Positions 55,387 through 63,478 of a stretch of 64,000 bases of DNA are shown in pieces (the stretch's first letter is position 1; each line of letters begins with the position of its first letter). Origin of the DNA: Saltatorellus ferox (lineage in GTDB: Bacteria; Planctomycetota; UBA1135; GCA-002686595); contig CP036434.1 of assembly GCA_007751475.1 (NCBI GenBank), positions 4,779,524 through 4,843,523 of the forward strand, written 5' to 3'. A program made the translations under genes and the position numbers. The notes beneath the pieces were generated by a model. The model had not been told where the DNA came from, did no database searches, and saw only the letters and a program-made list of their open reading frames with translations.

Positions 55387-57987
55387 CTACCTGAACACGA
55401 GGGCGAGCCCGTCCGTGAAGTTCGAGACCGGCTGACCTCCGGATGTATCGCGATACCAGGCTTGGAAGAACCAAAGCGTGCCTGGGAGCGCAGGCACCCC
55501 GCCGGTTGGCTGCGGCAGGGAACTCAGATCGAGTTCGAGCTGTATCACACCGTCAGCCGATACGGACTGCACTTGACCCGGGCCCTGGAAGCGCCCGATA
55601 GCGCCCCCGAGGCAGAGGCTACCCACCGAGCCAGGGACGATCGGGACGAATCCCTGGGCTTGGCTCGTCAGGAAGATCCCCGTGGAGCCTGTTGGTAGAT
55701 CGGACGAGCGCAGAGTCACGTCGCCCAGGCTGATCCATTCGCTGCCTACCGCGGAGATCGTGCCGGCGCTGCCAGCGCTGTTGAGGGCTGCTGGCCCGCA
55801 ATACAGCGTTCCCAGCGGGCCGACGCGGAGGTTCTCGATCCAGGAGAGTTGAGGCCCGCCCGCGGCCAGCAGGATGTCCTCGTCACCGTCGCCGTCGAGA
55901 TCGGCGAAGCGTATCGACCGGACGTCGATGAGCCTTTCGGCGAGGACGCCCTGGAAGAGGTCAAAGAAGAGACCGTTGCGCCAATACAGGCGCAGGGTCT
56001 GGCCCGCGGCACCATTGGCGGGACCTCCGCTGACCACCAGGTCGCCGAATCCCGCACCTCGCAGGTCACCGATCCCGAATCGTGCATCGAGCCCGCCGGG
56101 ATCGATACCTACATCGGCGACCGCATAGACCCCAGGGGCACTCGAGACCGCGCTGAATCCTGCTCGCTCTGCGGTGCTCGTCCACACGAAGTCGATGAAG
56201 CCCTGGCCGTCGAGCGAGAAGGGAATTGGACGCGCCGCAGCGACCAGTCCATCGATGAGCGGCGACGGTGCGGCGAAGCTTCCCGCTCCCAGACCTTCCA
56301 GCCAGATGAGGTGCCTCGGTGGCGGAATCATGCCGCTCGGTGTTTGGGCAACAGCCGAGATGTCCGGCACGCCGTTCTGGTCCACGTCCGTCACCATGGT
56401 CCGGATCACCGGACGACTCAGCGTCGCCACGAACACGGGCGGAAGGAAGACGCCGCCGCCAACGCCCGATTGCGAAACCACGACGATGCCGAGAGTATCG
56501 CCGATACCGACGAGATCGAGAAGGCCGTCCCCGTTCATGTCTGCCAGTTCGATACGCGGCGCCAGCGACACCGCACCGGAGGTCAGCATGCGCGGCGTCA
56601 GGGTGCCAAGACCTGTATTCTCCAGCAGGACGGCACGGCCCATGTCGTCGACCGAAACGAGATCCACGTCGCCGTCACCGTCGAGATCGGCCGTTTCCAA
56701 GTGCGGCCCCGCGGTGATCCCGAGGGACAGCGGTAGGTCCCAGCGGACGAAGCCGCGGCCCTCCGAGACGTACAGCTCCCCGGAATCCGACGCTCCCACA
56801 AGGTCGAGGTCCCCGTCCGAATCGAGATCGACCCACGCGACGTCCTCCATCGCAGGCACCTGCGCCAGCAGGACGCTGGCTTCATCGCCGTAGGGAATCG
56901 CGCCCAGGGATGCATCGCTCATGAGCAGCTTCACGACGTCCTGACGGGTCGACAGAACGAAGTCCGCGATCCCGTCCCCGTTCAGATCTGCCGCTTCCAT
57001 CGTGGCCACGCGACCACGTTCCGCCGTGGCGAGGGCCCGGGCGGAACCAAGCACGAACCCGGGCTCGTTCCTGAGCCAGACGGGTGCCTCCGCCGCGGCG
57101 CTAAAGACGACCACGTCCCGCTGACCGTCGCGGTCGACGTCGACGATCGAGAGGCGGGCGGTGCTGCTCGTTCCCGGTAGGTATTCCTGCCGCGGACCGA
57201 AGGCGCCGCCGACGTTCTCGAAGGTGAAAACGACGCTCTGATATCTCTTGCTGGCGATGGCGTCGAGGTCGCCGTCGCCGTCGAGGTCGAGGAGTTCGAC
57301 CTGGTCGACGGAAGCGTCCGGAGTCAGGACTGAGCCAAGCTGGAACTGGCCCGTGCCGTCGTTCAGGAACACCAGGAGACCGGCCCCTGGCCAGGCTGTC
57401 AGGAGGTCGAGGTCCCCGTCGGCATCCAGGTCGAGGGCTTGAGCGTCGCTGGAAGAGCCCTGAACAAGCTCCCGCGGCGGAGCAAATGCGCCCGCCCCCA
57501 GGTTCTGATAGAGAGTCAGCTCCCCCCCGAACAACCCTCGACCGGACGCAAGGATGTCGAGGCGTCCGTCCTGATTCAGATCGACGAGTCGAGGCGCGCC
57601 GTTGAAAGCCCGAAATGCTCCGAGCGAGCGTGGCGGCTCGAACGTGCCGTCCCCTCGTCCCTCCAGGAGCAGCATGCCGTCCGTACCCATGCGCGGCACG
57701 ACCACCAAATCGAGAAGCCCGTCCCCTGTCAGCTCGCCGCTGATCGCTCCTTCGATCACCGCATCGCCAAGGTCCAAACGCATGGCGGGCGCGAACGCCC
57801 CGGGCGAGGTGGCCTCCAGCAATACCGAGCCCTGGTTGGCGCGATCGAGAACGATGAGGTCGAGATCACCATCGCCGTCGAAGTCCCCTGCGACGGTACC
57901 CGTGAGGTCCCGGACGGGCGTGCTGATGGTCTTCAGGGGCGCGAACTGGACGGATGCGAGAAGCAACGGGAGGCAGACGATGCTCAT
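55387..57987 (-). CDS. Large secreted FG-GAP/VCBS-repeat protein with shared C-terminal domain
   Basis: I choose the start at 57987 (MSIVCLPLLLASVQFAPLKT), a compact signal peptide; the frame is open to 58122, but the extra residues are basic and unlikely. 866 residues. FG-GAP repeats fill most of the protein (DFDGDGDLDLIVLD, DLNQDGRLDILASG, DLDADGDLDLLTAW, DLDGDGDLDAIASK, DVDRDGQRDVVVFS, DLNGDGIADFVLST, DLDSDGDLDLVGAS). The shared domain follows from ~735 (LYCGPAALNSAGSAG, GSLCLGGAIGRFQGP, PGTLWFFQAWYRD, VSNFTDGLALVF). It is the closest paralogue in this window of the gene at 42787. Confidence 0.88.
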   Translation of the reverse strand: MSIVCLPLLLASVQFAPLKTISTPVRDLTGTVAGDFDGDGDLDLIVLDRANQGSVLLEATSPGAFAPAMRLDLGDAVIEGAISGELTGDGLLDLVVVPRMGTDGMLLLEGRGDGTFEPPRSLGAFRAFNGAPRLVDLNQDGRLDILASGRGLFGGELTLYQNLGAGAFAPPRELVQGSSSDAQALDLDADGDLDLLTAWPGAGLLVFLNDGTGQFQLGSVLTPDASVDQVELLDLDGDGDLDAIASKRYQSVVFTFENVGGAFGPRQEYLPGTSSTARLSIVDVDRDGQRDVVVFSAAAEAPVWLRNEPGFVLGSARALATAERGRVATMEAADLNGDGIADFVLSTRQDVVKLLMSDASLGAIPYGDEASVLLAQVPAMEDVAWVDLDSDGDLDLVGASDSGELYVSEGRGFVRWDLPLSLGITAGPHLETADLDGDGDVDLVSVDDMGRAVLLENTGLGTLTPRMLTSGAVSLAPRIELADMNGDGLLDLVGIGDTLGIVVVSQSGVGGGVFLPPVFVATLSRPVIRTMVTDVDQNGVPDISAVAQTPSGMIPPPRHLIWLEGLGAGSFAAPSPLIDGLVAAARPIPFSLDGQGFIDFVWTSTAERAGFSAVSSAPGVYAVADVGIDPGGLDARFGIGDLRGAGFGDLVVSGGPANGAAGQTLRLYWRNGLFFDLFQGVLAERLIDVRSIRFADLDGDGDEDILLAAGGPQLSWIENLRVGPLGTLYCGPAALNSAGSAGTISAVGSEWISLGDVTLRSSDLPTGSTGIFLTSQAQGFVPIVPGSVGSLCLGGAIGRFQGPGQVQSVSADGVIQLELDLSSLPQPTGGVPALPGTLWFFQAWYRDTSGGQPVSNFTDGLALVFR

Positions 57988-58279
57988 GGGAAGCGAGGGA
58001 AGATGGAGTGTGAGCCGAGCGGTGAGCAAATCCCGTTCCGGTTTCCTACAAGCGTCAGGCGCAGGCCGACGGGATGCGCTCGCACATCTAGATTGTGCGC
58101 AAACGCACTCGCGAGGAAGCACGGCTATGCCTCAGGAATCACCAGTTCCCATATCGGCTCCAGCCAACGATCCTCAGACGCCGGGCTCACAGAGCCGAAC
58201 CATCGCCCGTAGCATCGTTCCTGGCCTGCAGCTGGCAGCGTACGGATAGTTGGTGACGCGGTAACGGATCTTGTATTTG

Positions 58280-58789
58280 ACGGATAGGAACTCCAAGCGG
58301 TGTGTCGACACGCCAGTCACCGTAGCCTGGGGCCCGATTCACCGCTACCCCCATCCTCACCGGCCACGCGGGAGCGCCCGGGCAGCCATCGGGCTCTTCG
58401 GTGAGCACAACTCCCCCGATTTCCCCCTCTCCGAACGGCACCGCTGGATCGCTTCACCACGACCTGCAGCCAGCACCCTTACCAAGGCGCTGGCTGTTGT
58501 TGTTTCATCGAGCACGATCGCCCGCGCGCCGCTCTTCCGCAGCTTTCTACTTCCCGAAGTCCAGCCGCCCCTGCCGTAACGGCATCGGTATTCGGACCTC
58601 GGGCTCTGCCGGTGGGGAACGGCTCGGCCCTGGCGACGACGGGTCTCTCCCACCCAGCGAATCGGATGACCTCCTCGCCGCCGCTCTCACGCCCTCCAGC
58701 ACCTTCCGCGCTGTCTCCAGATCTGTGATCACGGAGATCATGTGCCTGCGCCCGCGGCAGCGCGGGCGCTTGAGAACATCTTCCGAAAA
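58280..58789 (-). mobile_element. IS91-family copy I, left part (split by the recombinase cassette)
   Basis: Constant end from ACGGATAGGAACTCCAAGCG at 58280 through the transposase C-terminus up to TTCCGAAAA at 58789. The continuation (CACCCGCTTCAGAAGATC) is found at 62287, after the inserted cassette. Confidence 0.95.
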
Positions 58790-58799
58790 GGAGTTGTAG

Positions 58800-60875
58800 T
58801 CATACTGCTGCCGATGTCCTGCTTCTCACGATTGATGCCTTCAGTGCGTTCTTCGCCTCGCTTCGAGCTTCGGTCAGGCGCTCGACATCGCCTGCATCGT
58901 ACATCCAAGTCCCCTTGTCATCCGCGACGATCCCGGTGAGCTGACCGCTCCGGTGAAGGTCCTGCGCGGTGCTGACCGAGACGCCCAGTCGCGCAGCCGC
59001 CTGGGCGCGCGACAGCATGCCTTGATCGACAAGTCGAACCCGATACGGCTTCAGTCCATAGGCCTGGATGAGATGTTGGACGCTCTCACTCGTGAATTCA
59101 TCACCGGCCCCGGTGCGTACTCCGCGTGCTCTCAGCTCCGCGACGACTCCCAGTCGCGTATGGCTTCCCAGGAGCTCGTCGACAAGACGGACGACCTCGG
59201 CGGGCGTCCGCCGAAGTTCGAACGCACACAGGGGCACGGGGAGCCGGAAAGACCGCTCCGCGCCGCCCTTCAGTCGCACCTGAACGAGGATGTCTTCGCC
59301 CCGAACCAGCGTGACGTCGTCCACCAAGAGCCGCACCAGACGCTTCTTCGTCTGATGCGCCGTGGAGGGATCGGCCCAGAGTGCCGCAAAGCCATCGGGA
59401 AGTCCCAGCAGCTCAGCGCGCTGCTCCGTCTCGATCCTGCGAGGGCTCTTCGATGCCCCCTGCTTGCGATCCTCCTGCGCGACCCGAAGCGCACGGAGCT
59501 TCTCGTTCCAGTCCGCTTCCAGTGAGTCGGCTACGAGCCGATTCGACGGGTCAACCTGGAGGTAGCGTGACCGCGACAGGTTCGCCTCATACTCCGCGCG
59601 CTGCACTCGCAGCTTGAGCTGACGGTCGTCGTCGCCTGCCCGCTCTCGGACCTGCTCTTGCACAGCAAGGCACAGCTCGATCGCCTCGGGAGTGAGCTCT
59701 CCCAGAAGAAGCTGACCCATCGCTTCATCGATCGCCTTCCCGTGCATGCGCTGACAGACCTCGGACGCTCCTTGGCTGTGCGCGGAACGACACTCGTAGA
59801 TCGGCACCTTCCCTTCCTTCCTGCCGTCGTAGTGAACCCACATTCTTTGCCCGCACTTGCCACAGAGGAGGATGCCCTGCAGCAGAGCCGGCCCCTCCCG
59901 CGGCGTCAGCGTGCGACGGTCCACGCCGTAGGCGAGGCCGTTCTTTCGAATCGTCTCCTGGTTCCGCAGGTACTCGTCCCAGGTGATGTAGCCCGGGTGC
60001 GAGCCCGGCAGAGTCACGAGCCACTCCGACCGCGGAAGGACCACTCGCCTCTTCGTTCCAGTCGGCCCTGGCCGTTCGCCGTACCGACCATAGACGTACG
60101 CGCCCGAGTAGATCGGGTTGTGCAAGATCTGGAGCGTGCGAATCGCGGTCAGCGGATTCCAGACGAGCTCCACCAGCCCTCCACGTCGATTCAATCGTGC
60201 GGGGAAGTCGAGGCGCGCTCTCTGGAACTCCTTCGCGGTGGCAGCTGCGGACCCGAGTCGAGCGAACGTGTCGAACAGATGCTGGACGCGTTCGCGGATC
60301 TCTCCATCCGGATCGAAGACCACTTTGCTCGACCCATCGCGCACGTAGCCAATGGGCAGCTTCTGGCAGAGTTCCCCCCGTTTCGCCTTGTTCAAGATCC
60401 CGCCGCGGAGTCGCGCCCTGAGCACGTGCAGTTCCGCTTCACTCATGGTCCCTTTCAGCCCGAGCAGAAGACGATCGTTGAAGCAGGACGGGTCGTACAC
60501 GCCATCCTCGTCCAGGATGAGCGTGCTCGAAAGCGCGCAGATCTCCAGCAGTCGATGCCAGTCGCTGGAGTTTCGGGCGAGACGGGACACTTCGAGCCCG
60601 AGCACGATCCCGGCGTGACCTAGCCCGACTTCCTTGACAAGCTCCTGGAACCCTTGACGATCGGCCGTTCCAGCGGCCGACTGCCCGAGATCGCAGTCGA
60701 TGGTGATGACCTGCTCTTGACGCCAGCCGTGCGCGACCGCTCTGTCCGCGAGATTGTATTGTCGCTGGGTGCTCTCGCCATTCTCGACCACCTGGCGGAG
60801 CGTGGACTGACGGACGTAGAGGTAGGCGTTGCGGCTGAGATGGTGAGCGGTGACGCGTGTGGATGCGTTCGTCAT
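58800..60875 (-). CDS. Large serine recombinase
   Basis: 691 residues. The resolvase-type catalytic domain spans ~17-165, with the nucleophile Ser24 in YLYVRQSTLRQ and the arginine-rich segments VSRLARNSSDW and LHVLRARLRGG. A recombinase domain follows (PIGYVRDGSSKVVFDPDGEI, LQILHNPIYSGAYVYGR), then a zinc ribbon (LCGKCGQRMWVHYDGRKEGK ... CRSAHSQGASEVC), a helical coiled region (LQLKLRVQRAEYEANLSRSR-like) and a C-terminal excisionase/MerR-like helix-turn-helix (MLSRAQAAARLGVSVSTAQD ... YDAGDVERLTEA), which is unusual. Domain order is that of large serine recombinases that catalyse site-specific integration. Start ATGA overlaps the upstream frame's stop (60872-60875), indicating translational coupling. 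No frameshift; probably active. Confidence 0.93.
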   Translation of the reverse strand: MTNASTRVTAHHLSRNAYLYVRQSTLRQVVENGESTQRQYNLADRAVAHGWRQEQVITIDCDLGQSAAGTADRQGFQELVKEVGLGHAGIVLGLEVSRLARNSSDWHRLLEICALSSTLILDEDGVYDPSCFNDRLLLGLKGTMSEAELHVLRARLRGGILNKAKRGELCQKLPIGYVRDGSSKVVFDPDGEIRERVQHLFDTFARLGSAAATAKEFQRARLDFPARLNRRGGLVELVWNPLTAIRTLQILHNPIYSGAYVYGRYGERPGPTGTKRRVVLPRSEWLVTLPGSHPGYITWDEYLRNQETIRKNGLAYGVDRRTLTPREGPALLQGILLCGKCGQRMWVHYDGRKEGKVPIYECRSAHSQGASEVCQRMHGKAIDEAMGQLLLGELTPEAIELCLAVQEQVRERAGDDDRQLKLRVQRAEYEANLSRSRYLQVDPSNRLVADSLEADWNEKLRALRVAQEDRKQGASKSPRRIETEQRAELLGLPDGFAALWADPSTAHQTKKRLVRLLVDDVTLVRGEDILVQVRLKGGAERSFRLPVPLCAFELRRTPAEVVRLVDELLGSHTRLGVVAELRARGVRTGAGDEFTSESVQHLIQAYGLKPYRVRLVDQGMLSRAQAAARLGVSVSTAQDLHRSGQLTGIVADDKGTWMYDAGDVERLTEARSEAKNALKASIVRSRTSAAV

Positions 60876-61287
60876 GACGGGACCCTCCGAATCTGTGAAT
60901 CGATGACCAGAGTTGCCAACAAGTTCAGCAACTCCACTTGCTCATATCGCGCGCCGACGAGGCGCGGGCGCGGCGCTTCTGCGCGCGCAGTCTCCGGGCT
61001 CGCCACCGAAGCAGCGGCCGCGAGTTCCGGGCGCATGAAAGCGATCCAGGCCGCCGATCCGCGAACCTGCAGAATGCGCCGAGAGCGCAGGACCGTCATG
61101 CGGCTGACTTCGATCGCTCGCACCGACGAGTCCTCGCCGCCCGGCATATTCGCCGGTTCCGAAGCCTCCATCAGGACGGAACGACGAATCTCCTCGTACG
61201 CATGCGCGAGGCCCACCTCGATCTCACTTCCCTCCGCCTTCGGGCCGTCAGGACCGCCCGTCGAGTACAGAACGGGGATCAGCGGGG
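60872..61287 (-). CDS. Third cassette reading frame, possibly made by -1 frameshifting from the HTH gene
   Basis: In the -1 frame after the slippery site at 61288-61294 an open frame of ~139 codons reads LIPVLYSTGGPDGPKAEGSE, IEVGLAHAYEEIRRSVLMEA, MTVLRSRRILQVRGSAAWIA and ends DSQIRRVPS, with its TGA overlapping the recombinase ATG. It has no ATG near its beginning. An independent start is possible at a GTG in EIEVGLAH (~61225), preceded by GGAGGGAAG, or at the ATG of MEASEPAN. I do not know its family; position and orientation suggest a partner of the HTH protein or recombinase. Confidence 0.6.
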
Positions 61288-61752
61288 CTTTTTTCGCAAG
61301 CCCTCGTGGGCCACGGCTCGCTCGATCGTTCGTACGTGAAGCCGCAGGCCAAGCCGCGCCTGCACCTCGTCGGCCAGTTTCGCACCGGTGAGGTGCTTGT
61401 CCTCCGCCAGCAACTCGCGCAGGAGCGCAAGGACGGGAGCCGTCACCTTGCGAGCACCTTTCGGGCCGCGCTTCTTGGGCAGCAGCCCGGCCATGCCCGC
61501 ACGCTCGAACTCGGCCAGGGTTGAGTAGAACGCGGGTCGCGAAAGCCCGAAGTCCGCGGCCGCCTTGACAACGCTGTCCCCGTCGACGTGGACCCGCCTG
61601 AGCATCTCGTACTTCACTTGAAGCATGTCGCGCGGGTCGAAGAAGTCGAGCTGTGCAAAGAGCCGGTCGCTCACCGCCTCCGGGTGAGGATTGAGGATGG
61701 ACCAGCGGCCCAGGTCGCCAGCTTTGGGATCGTCGGGGGGTGGGGTTGGCAT
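61279..61752 (-). CDS. Helix-turn-helix protein of the recombinase cassette
   Basis: 157 residues: DPRDMLQVKYEMLRRVHVDG, DSVVKAAADFGLSRPAFYST, LAEFERAGMAGLLPKKRGPK, then LRELLAEDKHLTGAKLADEV and LGLRLHVRTIERAVAHEGLR. This is a tandem HTH arrangement as in the N-terminal DNA-binding part of IS630/IS481-type transposases and related regulators. No DDE catalytic part is attached. It presumably binds the element ends or regulates the operon (inference). Its last four codons contain A AAA AAG, a classic -1 slippery heptamer, and the downstream frame is open in the -1 register. Confidence 0.8.
   Translation of the reverse strand: MPTPPPDDPKAGDLGRWSILNPHPEAVSDRLFAQLDFFDPRDMLQVKYEMLRRVHVDGDSVVKAAADFGLSRPAFYSTLAEFERAGMAGLLPKKRGPKGARKVTAPVLALLRELLAEDKHLTGAKLADEVQARLGLRLHVRTIERAVAHEGLRKKPR
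61288..61294 (-). promoter_or_regulatory. Candidate -1 ribosomal frameshift site (A AAA AAG)
   Basis: The heptamer is in the correct register of the HTH frame (CG-A AAA AAG), three codons before its stop. A GAGGG Shine-Dalgarno-like stretch lies 6 nt upstream, a known stimulator of this slippage in bacteria. The -1 frame continues for ~139 codons. Confidence 0.5.
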
Positions 61753-61940
61753 GGTGGTCTGGGCACTTGAACTGGAGGACTGACTTAAGTTCTATGCCGC
61801 GCCTGGTGGCGACTTCAAGGACGCCCTCCGCTGAAAATGAGCACTTTCGTGGAATTAAAACCACAATCGTCTCGCTGCCATTCTGGCGCGAGCCATCTGC
61901 AAGCGGCATATTTTGCCTTACAGTTGCGGCAGGGTTTGAC

Positions 61941-62237
61941 TTACACATCTTCCGCCTCCTTGCCGACCCTCGAGCCTCCAGGCTCTGGCGCGGCCTGCCG
62001 CTGAGCAGCCACGAGCGCGACTGCATGGAGCAGCTCCTCGACGCGGAACGGCGCCCGCCCCACGCTCGCCCGGGCGAACGGATCCACCTCGGCGAGGCTG
62101 GTCCAGGCCACTACAAGGCTGAAAACGACCCCGGCGCCGTCACAGCAGTCGACCCGGCTTTCGCCAGCGGTTCGCCGAACGGCGATGACCCGCAGCTCCT
62201 CACCGGAGCGCGGGTGGAAGGGATGAGTGACCGTCAA
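61941..62237 (-). CDS. DUF5372-like small protein
   Basis: 98 residues beginning MTVTHPFHPRSGEELRVIAV, then SRVDCCDGAGVVFSLVVAWT, SLAEVDPFARASVGRAPFRV and a helical tail. The opening (HPFHPxxGxExxxxxxRxxxGxxRV) and the WTSL-x-x-x-DPF segment match what I remember of DUF5372, small beta proteins often encoded next to recombinases; not verified by search. It is the first gene of the cassette, starting 47 bp from its right edge and separated by 188 bp from the HTH gene. Confidence 0.65.
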   Translation of the reverse strand: MTVTHPFHPRSGEELRVIAVRRTAGESRVDCCDGAGVVFSLVVAWTSLAEVDPFARASVGRAPFRVEELLHAVALVAAQRQAAPEPGGSRVGKEAEDV

Positions 62238-62284
62238 TCGCTCCGTTGAATCGGGGACATCGACAGTAGTTGGTTGCGTGATCC

Positions 62285-62978
62285 AACACCCGCTTCAGAA
62301 GATCTGCCCAGCGGATGTACCTCTGGTCCTTCGACGGCTCCCCCGCACTCTTCGAGCCGTCTTCATCGGCGACGTCCACATCCTTCGGCTCCTTCCGAAC
62401 CACGGGACGCGGCACCACCAGATCACGCAATGATGAGGCCGGGGCCAGCACTCCCTGATACGTCAGCTGATGCTCGCGCGGATGCGGCGCGAGCGCCGCC
62501 AGTCGAGCCATGAACTGGTACGGCGTCATGACGAAGCCTTTGGTCCCATCACGCCAGGCCTTGCGCAGCAGCCACGAGACCATCCCATCGGGACGGACAT
62601 CGAAGCGTTCCAGACTGATGGCGGGCCTCGTCACATAGCGGCAGAGCTTCTCCAGCTGCGCCCGCTGCCCCTTCCGGATCAGCGTCGCCGCATGCAACGA
62701 GAACCCGTCAGCGTTCACCACCAGTGGAGGCGGCACGTACTGACTCCCCCAACCCGACGACTGGAACGCAAGGCCGAGATCAGGGTCGATGAGGCGCTTC
62801 AGCGGGCGGCCTGCGGCCTCTCCCAACGGAATCAGCGACTTCACCGAGGCCGCTTTCAGGCCTGGGAAGAAGGAACCCTCACGCGCATCCCCGAAGTCGA
62901 GCAGCGGTGACTCATCCGCGCCCCCGTCCGCGTACTCCCAAGGGGGTTCGTCCCCTTTGCGTAGGGCCAGACCGAGTG
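62285..62978 (-). mobile_element. IS91-family copy I, right part
   Basis: Continues the transposase gene from AACACCCGCTTCAGAAGATC to ~62978. It encodes LRKGDEPPWEYADGGADESP, LLDFGDAREGSFFPGLKAAS, LCRYVTRPAISLERF and RWADLLKRVL. Truncated upstream of the HUH motif, where a glycosyltransferase-like gene begins. Confidence 0.9.
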
Positions 62979-63467
62979 AGCGCCATCGCAACTTCGCTGC
63001 ATTGTTGAAAGCGAAATATCATCTTCATGCCGATCGGTTTCAAACATAGGCGCCACCGGAGAGAGCAGGAGAACTCTACGGCCAGTACCTCTGAGGAATT
63101 TCACGAGCTCATAAGTATTGACGAATACGCCTCCGTACCCTTGATCGACAACAATCAAATCATAGTCGTTTCCACTCGGTCCATCGACTAGGCCTAGCAA
63201 ATTATCGCGGTCACTGTAGAGACCTTCTATTCGTGAATAGAACTCGCCAGCAGGCTTACTGGTGAGTGTTTCATAATCCCTGGCCAGCTGCAGTGCCGGC
63301 AAAGCGCTAAGTTGTACTCTCGCCAGGATCATCCTCTCAACTTCCGAATTGACTTGAGCTGGCTCCGCAACGTCGTGGTAGAGAGTTTCATCTCGTAGCG
63401 AAAAGCTACGTCGAGGTACAACCCACCTGCCGCCGTCCTGGTCACGATTCATGCCGATCTTTGGCAT
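62979..63467 (-). pseudogene. Glycosyltransferase-like protein, N-terminal part, cut by IS91 copy I
   Basis: From ATG 63467 (MPKIGMNRDQDGGRWVVPRR) about 160 native residues: SEVERMILARVQLSALPALQ, GPSGNDYDLIVVDQGYGGVF, VNTYELVKFLRGTGRRVLLL, SPVAPMFETDRHEDDISLST. The YDLIVVDQG-x-GG ... YELVKFLRGTGRRVLLLSP segment resembles the first Rossmann domain of GT-B glycosyltransferases, but the acceptor and donor are unknown. Native sequence ends at the IS91 border (62978). Base composition is clearly more AT-rich than the left of the window. It starts 11 bp after the upstream gene, suggesting an operon. Confidence 0.55.
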
Positions 63468-63478
63468 TGCATTGCACC

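Larger units (their letters stand above)
58790..62286 (-). mobile_element. Serine-recombinase mobile cassette inserted in IS91 copy I
   Basis: The insert of 3,495 bp (58790-62284) plus a duplicated AA (58788-58789 and 62285-62286) separates two halves of an otherwise continuous IS91 sequence (CTTCCGAAAA / AACACCCGCTTC; uninterrupted in copies at 36.5, 47.2 and 53.3 kb). Fourteen bp inside each end is a 16-bp inverted repeat with two mismatches (ACTGCTGCCGATGTCC at 58804-58819; its inverted partner at 62255-62270). All genes are on the minus strand: DUF5372-like, HTH, a third frame, and a large serine recombinase. The recombinase stop codon lies within 11 bp of the left edge. A 2-bp duplication fits the 2-bp crossover of serine recombinases. 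Confidence 0.9.

Noticed and set aside
60872..62026. One 384-residue protein across the HTH gene
   Set aside because: Its N-terminal two thirds is an off-frame reading of the HTH gene; only the part after the slippery site is plausible.
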